Assembly: GCA_012034575.1 (NCBI GenBank)
Contig: JAAUPF010000007.1
Coordinates: 1-64,000 of the forward strand
Direction: 5' to 3'
From: Richelia sp. CSU_2_1
GTDB lineage: Bacteria > Cyanobacteriota > Cyanobacteriia > Cyanobacteriales > Microcoleaceae
Length of the DNA stretch: 64,000 nucleotides
A model generated the notes under the pieces. That model did not search any database, was not told the origin of the DNA, and saw nothing but the letters and a program-made list of their open reading frames with translations. This document shows, piece by piece, positions 51,458 through 62,487 of this stretch; positions within the stretch are counted from its first letter, which is position 1; each line of letters starts with the position of its first letter. A program made the position numbers and the translations under genes.

Positions 51458-52844
51458 TTACGATATACTTTTTAATAATGCTTGTTTGAATTCTGCGGCA
51501 CTTTTATAATAAATATCAGGATTATCAATCAAAGCGCGATCGATAACTTCAGCTAAAGATTTAGGGATTGAAGAAGTGCGATCGAGTATGGGAACCGCAT
51601 CAGATTGCAACACCGCACACAACGGATCGACTCCTGCAAAATTGCGCGGCGGATATCCCGTTACCATCGCATACAAACAAGCCGCCGCCGCCCAAACATC
51701 AACCTTCGGTTGCGCGTACTTAAAATTAAGCACTTGCTGTCGGGGCATAAAACGTGGCGTCCCCACCTTCGTACCTGTCAAAGTTTGACGCTTAAACCAG
51801 CCCAATCGAAAGCTTTTGACAATCCATAATCTCCAATTTTAGCGATTAGTTTACCACCAAAATCACTCAGAAAAATATTTTCCAGTTTCAAATCCCGGTG
51901 AATCAAACCCCGCCCTGTCACAAAACTACCATCAGCCAACTTTACATTCGGAATTTCCGCATTATGCGTGTAAATCAAACCATCTAAAACTTGCAGGATA
52001 ATTGCCACCGCCTCATCCACAGGCAAAGTTCTAACACCGCGTCGTTCCATTAAATTAATGATACTGCCACCGTCGCAGTATTCCATCGTAAAAAAGAAAG
52101 TTCCTTCAGCATAACCAGACTCTTTCAATCTTACGACATTCGGATGTATTAGAGATTCTGTATTTTTAATTTCCCGCAAAAACCAATTAACAGCCCGCTG
52201 ATTTGCCGCTACTCTTGGTAGCATTACCTTTAACGCAACTCGATCGCTAGTTTGCTTGTGTTGGACTAAATAAACTAAACTAAAACCGCCCCTACCTAAC
52301 TCTTTTAGCAAAACATAATCGCCGAGAGTACCGATATTATTTTCACCTTCGATAGCTTTGAACGTAAAATCATTCAGCATCTCCCAGTAATTTGCTGGAT
52401 TTGAGAGAATAGTAGGAGATATTTCTGGATTTGAGAAAATAGTAGGAGATATTTGGTGTTGGGTAGTTGTATTTTCCGGAACAAGGGCAACGCCAACTCG
52501 AAAAGAAGTATCGCTGAGTGTAAATTCATCACCCTCTTGTAAGTCGCATTCTGGAAATTGAATTTTAGCCGCATCTTCAGGAGACTGATGAGATTCTCGC
52601 TGACCGATTTTTTTGCCATTTACAAAAGTACCATTTTGCTACCAAAATCGCGGATGCGGATATTGGGAGGATTGATATCTAACAAACAGTGATAGCGAGA
52701 AATCGCGCGGTGATTGTCATCATCGGGGATTCTGGGATGACAATCCTTAGCGCGGCCGATAATACAAGTCGTGCGAGAGTCAAAGGTAAATTCTTGGTTT
52801 TTAAGATTGCCGGAAGTAATAGTAAGGATAACTTTTGATGTCAT
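51458..52844 (-). pseudogene. FHA-domain serine/threonine kinase with two one-base frameshifts
   Basis: Read on the minus strand from 52844. Residues 1-75 form an FHA domain (TCIIGRAKDCHPRIPDDDN, HRAISRYHCLL). The frame breaks at RDFGSKMVLL because a T-run (52634-52637) is one base short; in the next frame it continues NGTFVNGKKIGQ, then the kinase: LLKELGRGGFSLVYLVQHK, VALKVML, and HRDLKLENIFLSDFG, KIGDYGLSKA (Asp in DYG instead of DFG). It breaks again at 51788-51790, where one C is missing; beyond, TGTKVGTPRFMPRQQ (activation loop) and PKVDVWAAAACLYAMVTGYP continue to the end at 51458. With both bases restored it is a 460-residue FHA-STK. Possibly functional in the living cell. Confidence 0.7.
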
Positions 52845-53059
52845 AGAAATTTTAGATTTTGCTTGTGTATATTTAGTATCCTCAAAGCTCTAACTTCCCC
52901 CTTAAAAAGGGGCTAACTCTTACTCTAACTCCCCCTTGAAAAGGGGCTAACTCTTGCTCCCCCCCTTACTAAGGGGGGAGCAAGAGTGATTTTGGGCTTG
53001 GTTATAAATCTTTATGGAAATCCTGAAACGCTTAGATATTACAGTCTACAAGTCCGATC

Positions 53060-54418
53060 TCAGGCCCCTTGCGTCTGCGTTTGTTGCACGCTCACGCTTT
53101 GGTAGCTTTGGTAGTTCACGTAATCGATCTGTATTGCCGCTTCCTCCTCCTCCCATCGACTTTTATAAACCTTATCCTTGTTGTTTGACGTTAGGCTAAG
53201 CGGTTCCTTCGATGGCTTCAAGATGTCCATAATCTCTTCCTCGGTTCCCCTCGGTGTTCCAGGCCTGGAGACATCGATCGGTTGCGCTTCCCGCGTTTCA
53301 ATTTGTCTTGCCGCTTCCTCCGCCCATCGACTTTTATAAACCTTATCCTTGCTGTATATTGGCGTTGGCCCAACTGGCTTCAAGATGTCCATAATCTCTT
53401 CCTCGGTTCCCCTCGGTATTCCAGGCCTGGAGACATTTATCGGTTGCGCTTCCCGCGTTTCAATTTCCTCCTTTATCTCTTCTTTCATGCTTTCTTTCTG
53501 CCCCACGGCTGAAACTACCCGCGTTGTCTCAGGAGACGCTACTTTTGGTAACAGCAAATCCAACCACTGCACCCCAACCTGCACCCATCTTGGTGTTAGC
53601 AAATCAAACCATTCCTGCACCGACTGCGGGCGACTTTGCGGTTCCAATTCCATCCCTTTCATAATCGCCGCATTCACTCTATTGCTAATGTTAGGATTGT
53701 GCTGTTTCGGCGGAATTAAAGGAATATTTTGCTGCCTAAATTGCGACGGACACGGCAACTCACCAGTCAACATGACATAAAGCGTTGCTGCTAGGGAATA
53801 GACATCTGTATAAGCACCACGTTCGGCCCGTTGTGCTAATAATTCAATAGGTGCGTAACACTCTGTCCCGCAATTGCTATTTGTCCGCAATTTCCCCGGC
53901 GCTGTCGCCTGTCGCGCCAAGCCGAAATCAATCAAAACTGCTTCAGAATCCTGCTTTCTGAGCATAATATTTTCGGGTTTAACATCCAGGTGAGTGAGTC
54001 CCTGCTGGTGGACAAAACTCAAGGCACTTCCGACTTGTTGAATAATCGACAAAGCTTTCGCTTCTGAAAAAATGCCCTTATCTCTGAGATGTTCACCTAA
54101 ATTAGTGCCGTCGATGAATTCCATTTCCATGCACCACAATTTGATATTTCCTGCCCATTCGGGAAATATTCTGTAAACTTGAACGACATGGGGATGGGTG
54201 CATCGGGCTAAGGATAAGGCTTCGTTGACAAATTTGGTTTGTAGTTCCTGAAAGTTTGGCTTACTTTGAACGTCGGTGTTTAGAACTTTGATGGCGACAG
54301 ATTTACCTTCTTTGAGGTTTTGGGCGCGGTAGGTTTCACCGAATCCACCGCCGCCGAGGACGTCTTTGATGATGTCTTTGCCGTTGTCTAGTTGTTGTCC
54401 GGGTTGCCAACGTGTCAT
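53060..54418 (-). CDS. serine/threonine protein kinase with repeated C-terminal tail
   Basis: A 452-residue Pkn2-type kinase. Start MTRWQPGQQLDNGKDIIKDV at ATG 54418; the frame reaching 54532 only translates spacer. Kinase region 15-275: glycine loop LGGGGFGETYRA, VAIK lysine, catalytic loop THLDVKPENIM (HLD instead of HRD, known in cyanobacterial kinases), DFGLA, and APIELL. The C-terminal part carries a block of about 57 residues twice: IETREAQPINVSRPGIPRGT and IETREAQPIDVSRPGTPRGT, each followed by EEEIMDILKP ... KDKVYKSRW. The two copies are also close at DNA level (53190-53260 and 53374-53440). This tail may bind partners. Neighbour of the FHA kinase on the same strand. Confidence 0.82.
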   Translation of the reverse strand: MTRWQPGQQLDNGKDIIKDVLGGGGFGETYRAQNLKEGKSVAIKVLNTDVQSKPNFQELQTKFVNEALSLARCTHPHVVQVYRIFPEWAGNIKLWCMEMEFIDGTNLGEHLRDKGIFSEAKALSIIQQVGSALSFVHQQGLTHLDVKPENIMLRKQDSEAVLIDFGLARQATAPGKLRTNSNCGTECYAPIELLAQRAERGAYTDVYSLAATLYVMLTGELPCPSQFRQQNIPLIPPKQHNPNISNRVNAAIMKGMELEPQSRPQSVQEWFDLLTPRWVQVGVQWLDLLLPKVASPETTRVVSAVGQKESMKEEIKEEIETREAQPINVSRPGIPRGTEEEIMDILKPVGPTPIYSKDKVYKSRWAEEAARQIETREAQPIDVSRPGTPRGTEEEIMDILKPSKEPLSLTSNNKDKVYKSRWEEEEAAIQIDYVNYQSYQSVSVQQTQTQGA

Positions 54419-54653
54419 GGTGGGTTTGTGGATGGAGAGGATAGTTTTGATTGTAGCTGAGGTGGGGGAATTTTGCTGGGCTTTGGGTGAGGCTGAGAAA
54501 CCGGGTTTTTCGGAGGTTGTCGGCGGTGGCAAAAATTGTCATCAAAACCAGGTTTCTGGAGTCTTTGGGTGGGGTGAGAAACCGGATTTTTTCGGAGTTT
54601 TTGGGTTACGATCGAGCATCATAATAAAAACCCGAAAACCGGACTCGTAAAAC
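54419..54653. repeat. spacer with GAAACCGGGTTT units
   Basis: Three partial palindromes of the AGAAACCGGGTTTCT family (AGAAACCGGGTTTTTCGG, CCAGGTTTCTGG, AGAAACCGGATTTTTTCGG) between 54502 and 54600. They lie between the kinase start and the 3' end of the DUF2233 gene. No gene is supported. Confidence 0.6.
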
Positions 54654-56915
54654 TTACGGTTGAATGAAGATACCGATCGCATTGTGAACCCTCGCAGCAG
54701 TAGATGGAGGTCGATCGAGCAAACTTCCTCCTAAATACAAACTCGTCGAACTTCCGCCATCTAAATTTACAGCTTCAACAGCGCCCATTTGCTGCAAAAT
54801 CTGCGCGAGTTCGACAAAATTCGGTCCCGCCCCGCCCGCGCGATTGTGAACTGCTACAATTAATAAATTACCTGCAGCAGTACGTGCGATCGCGCTCCGA
54901 ATAGCTGTTTGTCGAACATACGCATCGCTAAACCCTTCAACCTTAGCATCTAAAACTACTCGACTATTTTTTACCAACACCGGCCCGCCACCCAAAATGT
55001 AAGGAAAGCGGTTAAAATCGGCAGGAATTGTGTTAGTTTCTACGCGCAACAAAGTGCCAGCAGTCAATTGAGAGGCCGGGGATAAATTAGAACGCAAAGC
55101 TAAAATATAACCGCCAGCAGGAATCGGAAAATTTGTTTGTCCCGCCGCACCTCCCGGCGATTGATTTACAACTCGATCGCCCGCAACTGTCACAACTATT
55201 TCATTGTCGGAAAACGGAGTATAAGTCGTTCCCCAATCGGGAGTGTAGCGGCCGATTCCCGATTGCACGTAGGCACTATTTAAATGCGAAATTGGCAACC
55301 TTTGTCCAGTTGGAGTTATCAAAGTTTCTTGCAAAGTCAGGCGATCGAAGATAAATTCGCCGCGATCGTTCCAAGCAACTGCCCCGCGATTTAAAATCGG
55401 TCCGGCAAGCCATCTATTGTCGCGCCGAATTGCTCCTAAAGCCAAGCGATTTATCCGATTGAAAAATCCCGCATTAATTGCAGCAGCCGTTCCCGCAAGT
55501 TCCGCCGTTTGCAACAAAGGTGCCGTACCCCGATCGGTCGGCGGATTGCTCAACAGCGGTCGAATTCTCACTCCGGTTTGGCGCGGATTGACTTCTAAAG
55601 AAACTACAGGAAAACGCGCAGTTCCTAAAGTTTGATATTGCTGCCGCCACCGCACTCCTCGCGCCCAAAGAATGTCTTTTTCTACTAGGAAATCCGGGCG
55701 AATGTCGATAACCAACCGATTGGGATTTCCCAAACTAAATACTTGGGGACGCCAGCCTAAAGGAATAGTAACTCTGACTCTGGTTTGACTTCCTGCCGGT
55801 TCGACTTTGAGAGATAAAACTTGTTTGGTGGTTTGAAAAGCGCGCTGGATTAAAGCTCGATCGACCTGGGCATGAAGGACGATCGACCATTCCTGACCGA
55901 TCGGCGCAGCAGCGGGCGCTACTGGAAGCGGGAGGGCGGGTTGAGTCGGGTCGTCTCGCGTTTCGGGGTTTAGCGGTGCAACCGTGTGAGGTTGCGCGGT
56001 AGCGGGCTTTGTGGGGTCGTCGGGGGTATTTGGCGGTGCGGGTGTTGGGGACGGGCTGGGTGTTTGGACCCAGTTAACCTGCCAGGGGGCGGGCCGATCG
56101 AGATCGACTACAATACGATCGCCCCATTCTCTCGGTGCTTGTCGGATGCCGGTAATTCTGGCAGTTTGAGAGGTAATTCTCAAAGTATTCCCATCGGCAG
56201 ATATCTGCCAGCCTGCCTGTTTGGCAAAATCTGTCACATCTAAATAGCGATAGGTTGCTGTTACCCGCGCCGCCAAACTTCGAGCTTCGGTTAAGGAGAC
56301 GCCAAACCACTGCACCGGCTGTCTGGTACTGTCGGCGGTATTGAGCAAATCTACTCCGGCACTTTGCATCAAACCCACATCAGCAATCCAAGTTCGGATG
56401 TTCGTCGGAGAGTTACTTGCCGGTTGCTGAGTCCAAGCGAGGGGAATGATGCGTCCGTCGATCGAAACTTGCTTGCCTTGTCTGATGTTATTTGATGGCG
56501 GCACGGATTGACTTACGGAGAAGGAAGAAGGCTCTGCGGCTGCGATCGTGCTGGAAACAAACAATAATCTTGCAGTCGGTTTCAACTGAGATCTGGCACC
56601 ATTATCAACAAACTGTAGGGGCGGGTTCACAACAGCCTTAAAAGGTGCAGACAGGTTAAATAAACCCGCCCCCACCTCACGCGCAAGCTCTTTATTAATA
56701 TTGCTGCAAGATTTCAATTTTAATCGGCTTTTGCTATCCGATGGGGAATTGATTAAGAGGCGGGCTGCGAGATCGTGAATTAACCCAGCACTCTCGGATG
56801 CTTGGGCTTTCCCCGCTGAATTCCCGACACAAACAAGGACGATCGCCCACAGGGGCAAAATCGAGATTGATAATATTGAAGGGCGATCGAACAATCTGTG
56901 TTTCACGGCTGACAA
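54654..56915 (-). CDS. secreted phosphodiester glycosidase-family (NAGPA/DUF2233) protein
   Basis: A 753-residue protein. The first 40 residues contain a hydrophobic segment (ILPLWAIVLVCVGNSAGKAQ) that looks like a signal. A copper-amine-oxidase-N/AMIN-like region follows (about 230-285, VSLTEARSLAARVTATYRYL), then a Pro/Thr linker with PTPAPPNTPDD. The last 300 residues match the NAGPA/DUF2233 domain: AAINAGFFNRINRLALGAIR, NRGAVAWNDRGEFIFDRLTL, FPYILGGGPVLVKN, and NLDGGSSTSLYLGG (signature). Such enzymes remove N-acetylglucosamine from phosphodiesters in eukaryotes; bacterial relatives are poorly understood cell-wall or polysaccharide enzymes. Residues about 65-110 are encoded by a MITE-like element (56587-56716), an unusual case of a translated repeat. 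Single gene. Confidence 0.8.
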   Translation of the reverse strand: MSAVKHRLFDRPSILSISILPLWAIVLVCVGNSAGKAQASESAGLIHDLAARLLINSPSDSKSRLKLKSCSNINKELAREVGAGLFNLSAPFKAVVNPPLQFVDNGARSQLKPTARLLFVSSTIAAAEPSSFSVSQSVPPSNNIRQGKQVSIDGRIIPLAWTQQPASNSPTNIRTWIADVGLMQSAGVDLLNTADSTRQPVQWFGVSLTEARSLAARVTATYRYLDVTDFAKQAGWQISADGNTLRITSQTARITGIRQAPREWGDRIVVDLDRPAPWQVNWVQTPSPSPTPAPPNTPDDPTKPATAQPHTVAPLNPETRDDPTQPALPLPVAPAAAPIGQEWSIVLHAQVDRALIQRAFQTTKQVLSLKVEPAGSQTRVRVTIPLGWRPQVFSLGNPNRLVIDIRPDFLVEKDILWARGVRWRQQYQTLGTARFPVVSLEVNPRQTGVRIRPLLSNPPTDRGTAPLLQTAELAGTAAAINAGFFNRINRLALGAIRRDNRWLAGPILNRGAVAWNDRGEFIFDRLTLQETLITPTGQRLPISHLNSAYVQSGIGRYTPDWGTTYTPFSDNEIVVTVAGDRVVNQSPGGAAGQTNFPIPAGGYILALRSNLSPASQLTAGTLLRVETNTIPADFNRFPYILGGGPVLVKNSRVVLDAKVEGFSDAYVRQTAIRSAIARTAAGNLLIVAVHNRAGGAGPNFVELAQILQQMGAVEAVNLDGGSSTSLYLGGSLLDRPPSTAARVHNAIGIFIQP
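56587..56716. mobile_element. MITE-like element inside a coding region (about 130 bp)
   Basis: Second copy of the element at 19113-19244. Shared words in the same order and spacing: ACCATTATCAACAA, CTGTAGGGGCGGGTTC, ACAGGTTAAATAAACCCGCC (56651-56670), and GCTGCAAGAT. It lies wholly inside the phosphodiester glycosidase-family gene and keeps the frame open on the minus strand; the sense-strand peptide there is hydrophobic and basic (AREVGAGLFNLSAPFKAVVN). Confidence 0.7.
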
Positions 56916-57666
56916 CCTATAACTTTAACTTTGCCTGTTCGAGGTAGAACTAGAATTAACGAGCTGAGCAGATTTGATTTCTACCTTGAAAGAGTTTCGT
57001 TTAAAAACTGTCTGTTTTTAGCACATTTTCGCCAACGCACCCGCACTCGATTTCTCACATTGACGCTTGGCGCACATCGCAGCACCAGCACCACATACCA
57101 GTACAGAGTTCAAAATTTCGATTTTTACTGATAAACTTAATATTCACGACCGGGAAGTTAGCGATAATGTTAAAGCAGGACTTCACTGGCGATGAACTGT
57201 CCTGCTACAATGCACCAACCCGATCGCGGGTAGGTTGAAAATCAACCTGCGGCAGCAGTCGAGCAATTCTAGAATAGTGCTGACAAAAGCAAACGAAAGT
57301 TATATCGGTTCCGAAAAGCAGGTGACAAGCTGTAGGGACACGGCAGTGCCGTGTCCCTACCCAAGATCGCTGTAGGGATAAGGCATTGCCGCGTCCCTAT
57401 CCAAAGCCGAGATCGTCAAACGAATAATAGTTCGATCGCAGCAGCGTATTCTATGAGACATTTGCAAAGCTATTCGATCGAGATAATTTTAGATCTCTAA
57501 AACAGGGTTTTACGGCCGGATACTGCCAGCATCAAAGTTGATCTTTATCAAACCCGCTCGCTCTTTGCAGCTTAAAGAGTCAGCGTTTTTTCACCGCTAG
57601 GCAGTTGTCTCCTTCCAAAGCATAAACACGCAAAACAATCACACAGAGAAATAGTATTCAATCAAC
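56916..57666 (+). promoter_or_regulatory. spacer and probable promoter region of glsF
   Basis: 750 bases between the divergent glycosidase-family gene and glsF. It includes one GGACACGGCAGTGCCGTGTCC palindrome (57336-57356) with a decayed second copy (57376-57396), and an AT-rich part (57440-57540). No NtcA box (GTA-N8-TAC) followed by a -10 box could be identified with confidence, though glsF is commonly under nitrogen control. Confidence 0.4.
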
Positions 57667-60600
57667 ATGGGTAACACGATCGATCGCAACCACAATTTAC
57701 ATCAGGGTGAACGAGGATTTCCGTATGCCGGTCAAAGCTGGCTGGTGGAAGAAAGAGATGCCTGCGGTGTGGGCTTCATCGCCAACCAAAGCGGCAAGGC
57801 TACGCACTCACTGATTCAAAAAGCTTTGCCGGCTTTGACTTGTCTGGAACATCGGGGCGGTTGCAGTGCCGATCGAGATTCCGGAGACGGCGCGGGTTTG
57901 ATGACGGCGATTCCTTGGGAATTGTTGGATGCTTGGTTTGCAGAAAAGGGAATGACACCACCGGCGCGGGAAAACTGCGGGGTGGGGATGCTGTTTCTGT
58001 CCCCAGATGCCACGCAAGCTGCAACAGCGAGACAGGTTGTCGAAAAAATCTTGACCCAACGCGGGCTGACGCTGTGGGGATGGCGCGCCGTTCCCGTAAA
58101 CCCGGAAGTTTTAGGGCCGCAAGCGCGCGAAAATCAGCCTCAGATCGAACAAGTAATTGTTAGTTCCTCCGAATTTCAGGGAGATGAACTCGATCGCCAG
58201 TTATTTCTAGCCCGCCGCGCGATCGGACACGCGCTGTCGGAACTTCCCAACTTTACCCGCAACGAATTTTATACTTGTTCGTTCTCCTGCCGGACGATCG
58301 TGTACAAAGGCATGGTGCGATCGGCCGTTTTGGGAGAATTTTATCAAGACTTAAAAAATCCCGCTTACAAAAGCGCTTTTGCCGTCTACCACCGCCGCTT
58401 CAGTACCAACACGATGCCCCGCTGGCACCTCGCCCAGCCGATGCGCTTGTTGGGACACAACGGCGAAATCAACACGCTGTTGGGCAACATCACTTGGATG
58501 CGGGCGCGGCAAGCCGATTTGACTCACCCCAATTGGAGTGAAGCGGATCTCAAAACTTTCAACCCGATCGTCAATACCGAAAGCAGCGATTCGGCAAACT
58601 TGGACAACGTGATGGAATTGTTGGTACACTCCGGCCGTTCCCCCTCCGAAGCTTTGACGATCATGGTGCCGGAAGCTTACAAAAATCAGCCGGATTTGGC
58701 ACCCTATCCCGAAATTGTCGATTTTTACGAATATTGCAGCGGCTTTCAAGAACCTTGGGACGGCCCGGCACTGTTAGTTTACAGCGACGGCAAACAAGTT
58801 GGTGCAGCGCTCGATCGCAACGGTTTGCGCCCCGCCCGCTACTGCATTACCAAGGACGGTTTGGTAATTGTGGCTTCCGAAGCCGGCGTCGTCGATCTGC
58901 CAGAAGCAGATATTGTGGAACAAGGCCGTTTGGGGCCGGGACAAACGATCGCCGTTGACTTGGGAACCCAAGAAATCCTCAAAAATTGGCAGATCAAACT
59001 GCGGATTGCCAGACAGCATCCCTACGGCACATGGCTGAAACAACACCGCGAAACCTTGCAGCCGCAGCCTTTTGCAGAAACAGCAACTTTAGACGGTCAA
59101 ACGCTGCTGGCGAATCAAATTGCCTTTGGCTACACTGCTGAAGATTTGGACATGACGATCGTCGAAATGGCAAGTTCGGGCAAGGAACCGACTTTCTGCA
59201 TGGGCGACGACATTCCTTTAGCGGTACTGTCGGACAAGCCTCAGTTGCTGTACAACTATTTAAAACAGCGATTCGCTCAAGTTACCAATCCGCCGATCGA
59301 CCCCCTGCGCGAGGGAATGGTGATGTCTGTGGCGATGACTCTGGGCGGGCGCTGCAATTTGCTCGCTACGGCACCGGAAAATGCGAAGCTGCTGAAAATA
59401 GATTCTCCCGTACTCAATGAGGGCGAATTAACTTTCCTGAAAAATCAAACGTCTTTCCCGGCGCGGGAATTGTCAACTCTTTACAACATTGCCGGCGGCC
59501 CGTCTGGTTTGAAAGGCGCAGTCGAGCAACTTTGTCAAGCTGCTGCGGAGGCAGTTCGATCGGGCGCAAAAGTTTTGATTTTGAGCGATCGAGTTTCGCC
59601 GGCGGGCGGATCTCCTGCAGGTTTGAATGCTGAATTAACTTACATTCCGCCGTTGCTGGCCGTGGGTGCGGTTCACCACCACTTAATCGGCGCTGGTTTG
59701 CGGATGCAGACTTCGCTGGTTGTGGATACGGCGCAGTGTTGGAGCACGCACCATTTTGCTTGCTTAATCGGTTACGGCGCGGTGGCTGTTTGTCCTTACT
59801 TGGCTTTAGCAAGCGTGCGCGGTTGGTGGTCCGATCCGAAAACTCAGAACTTGATGCAGCATGGCAAAGTTCCCCAAATTACGGCAACGCAGGCGCAAGC
59901 TAACTACCGCAAGGCAGTGGAAAATGGCTTGCTGAAAATCATGTCGAAAATGGGGATTTCGCTGCTTTCCAGCTATCAAGCCGCGCAAATCTTTGAGGCG
60001 ATCGGAATTGGTGCCGATTTGCTAGATTTGGGTTTCAAAGGCACTGTTTCTCGGATCGGCGGTTTGAGTGTCGCGGAATTGGCCAACGAAGTGATGTCGT
60101 TCCACTCTCAAGCTTTCCCGCAGTTGAATGCTAAAAAGCTGGAAAATTACGGCTTCGTGCAATATCGGCGGGGCGGCGAATATCACATGAACAGCCCGGA
60201 AATGGCGAAGGCTTTGCACAAAGCAGTGGCAGGCTTTAAAGCCCAAACTAGCAGTAACGGTAACGGCAACGGCAACGGTAACGGGGCCGAATCAAAAATG
60301 ACACCCATGGGTGTCAAAAATTCTGACTCTGCGGCTGCGGGCGCTGAAGCAAAAACTGCTTACGATCATTACGAAGTTTACAAGCAGCAGCTTGAAAACC
60401 GCCCGGTGACGGCGTTGCGCGATTTGCTAGATTTTGCGGGCGATCGACCCTCCATCCCGGTTGAGGAAGTCGAATCTGTAGCCGAGATTGTCAAACGCTT
60501 CGCTACGGGCGGAATGTCCCTCGGCGCGTTGTCCCCGGAAGCCCACGAAACACTCGCGATCGCGATGAACCGCATCGGCGGCAAATCCAACTCCGGCGAA

Positions 60601-62436
60601 GGCGGCGAAGACCCGGTGCGATACAAAGTGCTAAACGATGTGAGCGAAGCTGGTTCCTCACAAACACTGCCTCACTTGAAAGGCTTGCAAAACGGCGATA
60701 CAGCCTCTTCAGCCATCAAACAAGTAGCTTCCGGGCGTTTTGGCGTAACTCCCGAGTACCTGATGAACGCCCAACAAATCGAAATTAAAATCGCACAAGG
60801 TGCGAAACCGGGTGAGGGCGGCCAGTTGCCTGGACCGAAAGTGAGCGAGTACATTGCTTATTTGCGCCGATCGAAACCTGGTGTCACCTTGATTTCGCCG
60901 CCTCCGCACCACGACATCTATTCGATCGAGGATTTGGCGCAGTTGATTTTTGACTTGCATCAAATCAATCCGAAAGCAGGCGTGTCGGTGAAATTGGTGT
61001 CGGAAGTCGGCATCGGTACTGTCGCTGCGGGCGTAGCCAAAGCAAATGCTGACGTGATTCAAATTTCCGGCCACGATGGCGGCACCGGTGCATCGCCTTT
61101 AAGTTCGATCAAGCACGCGGGTTCGCCTTGGGAACTCGGATTGACAGAAGTGCACCGGGTATTGATGGAAAATCAATTGCGCGATCGAGTGTTGCTGCGC
61201 GTTGACGGCGGCTTTAAAACCGGCTGGGATGTCGTTATCGGCGCGTTGATGGGCGCTGAAGAATACGGTTTCGGCACTGTGGCAATGATTGCGGAAGGCT
61301 GCATTATGGCCCGCGTTTGCCACATGAATACTTGTCCCGTCGGCGTGACAACTCAGAAGGAAGAATTGCGGAAGCGCTTCCCCGGAACGCCGGAACACGT
61401 CGTCAATTTCTTCTATTTCGTAGCAGAAGAAGTGCGGAGTTTGCTGGCAAAATTGGGTTACAAATCCCTAAAAGATATCATCGGGCGTGCTGATTTGCTG
61501 GCGATGCGCGATGGGGTGAAACTAACTAAAACTCAAGCAATTAATTTGGATTGTTTGATGCAGTTACCCGATACTAAGAACGATCGCTCTTTCTTAGTAC
61601 ATTCTGGAGTTCATTCTAACGGGCCGGTGTTGGACGATGAATTGTTAGCTGATGTTGAGATTCAAAGCGCGATCGCAACTCACGGAACCGTCACCAAAAA
61701 TGTAAAATTGGTGAATACCGATCGAACTGTCGGCGCGAGAATTAGCGGTGCGATCGCGCAACAACACGGTAACAACGGTTTTACCGGACAAATTACTCTC
61801 AACTTTACCGGAACAGCCGGTCAAAGCTTCGGCGCGTTCAATTTACCGGGAATGACGCTAGCTTTAAAAGGCCTAGCTAACGATTACGTTGGTAAAGGAA
61901 TGCACGGCGGCGAAATCGCGATCGAACCGCCAGCGGATGCGACTTACGATGCAGCGGAAAATTCGATCGTCGGCAATACTTGCTTGTACGGCGCGACGGG
62001 CGGAATTCTGTTAGCTGCGGGCAAAGCTGGCGAACGTTTTGCGGTGCGAAATTCAATGGCAAAAGCAGTCATTGAAGGTGCGGGCGATCACTGCTGCGAA
62101 TATATGACAGGCGGCGTCATTGTCGTATTAGGAAAAGTCGGCCGGAACGTCGGCGCTGGCATGACTGGCGGCTTGGCTTATTTCCTCGATGAAGATGGAA
62201 CTTTCCCCGAACACGTCAACGGTGAAATTGTCAAGATGCAGCGGGTTGCTACGGCGGCTGGCGAAGCGCAATTGAAAGAATTGATGGAGATGCAGCGCGA
62301 TCGAACTGGCAGCAAGAAAGCCGAGAAAATTTTAGCAAATTGGTCGGAATACTTGCCGAAATTCTGGCAAGTCGTGCCGCCCAGCGAAGCAAATTCGCCG
62401 GAAGCTGCGGAACAAAAGATTGCTGTAGAAGTGTAA
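57667..62436 (+). CDS. glsF: ferredoxin-dependent glutamate synthase
   Basis: A 1589-residue Fd-GOGAT, which with glutamine synthetase assimilates ammonia: glutamine amide is transferred to 2-oxoglutarate with electrons from ferredoxin. The propeptide is about 32 residues and the catalytic Cys33 follows in [11 protein letters not shown]. The N-terminal amidotransferase, the FMN-binding synthase domain ([32 protein letters not shown]) and the 3Fe-4S motif CHMNTCPVG are all present, then a C-terminal beta-helix domain rich in Gly (GGTGMTGG-type). No gltD is adjacent, which fits the ferredoxin rather than NADPH type. A low-complexity [15 protein letters not shown] insertion lies near residue 868. 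Ends in front of a strong terminator. Confidence 0.95.
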   Translation: MGNTIDRNHNLHQGERGFPYAGQSWLVEERDACGVGFIANQSGKATHSLIQKALPALTCLEHRGGCSADRDSGDGAGLMTAIPWELLDAWFAEKGMTPPARENCGVGMLFLSPDATQAATARQVVEKILTQRGLTLWGWRAVPVNPEVLGPQARENQPQIEQVIVSSSEFQGDELDRQLFLARRAIGHALSELPNFTRNEFYTCSFSCRTIVYKGMVRSAVLGEFYQDLKNPAYKSAFAVYHRRFSTNTMPRWHLAQPMRLLGHNGEINTLLGNITWMRARQADLTHPNWSEADLKTFNPIVNTESSDSANLDNVMELLVHSGRSPSEALTIMVPEAYKNQPDLAPYPEIVDFYEYCSGFQEPWDGPALLVYSDGKQVGAALDRNGLRPARYCITKDGLVIVASEAGVVDLPEADIVEQGRLGPGQTIAVDLGTQEILKNWQIKLRIARQHPYGTWLKQHRETLQPQPFAETATLDGQTLLANQIAFGYTAEDLDMTIVEMASSGKEPTFCMGDDIPLAVLSDKPQLLYNYLKQRFAQVTNPPIDPLREGMVMSVAMTLGGRCNLLATAPENAKLLKIDSPVLNEGELTFLKNQTSFPARELSTLYNIAGGPSGLKGAVEQLCQAAAEAVRSGAKVLILSDRVSPAGGSPAGLNAELTYIPPLLAVGAVHHHLIGAGLRMQTSLVVDTAQCWSTHHFACLIGYGAVAVCPYLALASVRGWWSDPKTQNLMQHGKVPQITATQAQANYRKAVENGLLKIMSKMGISLLSSYQAAQIFEAIGIGADLLDLGFKGTVSRIGGLSVAELANEVMSFHSQAFPQLNAKKLENYGFVQYRRGGEYHMNSPEMAKALHKAVAGFKAQTSSNGNGNGNGNGAESKMTPMGVKNSDSAAAGAEAKTAYDHYEVYKQQLENRPVTALRDLLDFAGDRPSIPVEEVESVAEIVKRFATGGMSLGALSPEAHETLAIAMNRIGGKSNSGEGGEDPVRYKVLNDVSEAGSSQTLPHLKGLQNGDTASSAIKQVASGRFGVTPEYLMNAQQIEIKIAQGAKPGEGGQLPGPKVSEYIAYLRRSKPGVTLISPPPHHDIYSIEDLAQLIFDLHQINPKAGVSVKLVSEVGIGTVAAGVAKANADVIQISGHDGGTGASPLSSIKHAGSPWELGLTEVHRVLMENQLRDRVLLRVDGGFKTGWDVVIGALMGAEEYGFGTVAMIAEGCIMARVCHMNTCPVGVTTQKEELRKRFPGTPEHVVNFFYFVAEEVRSLLAKLGYKSLKDIIGRADLLAMRDGVKLTKTQAINLDCLMQLPDTKNDRSFLVHSGVHSNGPVLDDELLADVEIQSAIATHGTVTKNVKLVNTDRTVGARISGAIAQQHGNNGFTGQITLNFTGTAGQSFGAFNLPGMTLALKGLANDYVGKGMHGGEIAIEPPADATYDAAENSIVGNTCLYGATGGILLAAGKAGERFAVRNSMAKAVIEGAGDHCCEYMTGGVIVVLGKVGRNVGAGMTGGLAYFLDEDGTFPEHVNGEIVKMQRVATAAGEAQLKELMEMQRDRTGSKKAEKILANWSEYLPKFWQVVPPSEANSPEAAEQKIAVEV

Positions 62437-62460
62437 TTTTACAGTTGATTAAATAGTTGA

Positions 62461-62487
62461 GGGGCGACGCGAGTTGCCCCTTTTTTT
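62461..62487 (+). terminator. rho-independent terminator of glsF
   Basis: GGGGCGAC (62461-62468) pairs with GTTGCCCC (62473-62480), one G-U included, around a GCGA tetraloop, followed by seven T. It begins 24 bases after the glsF stop codon. Confidence 0.9.
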
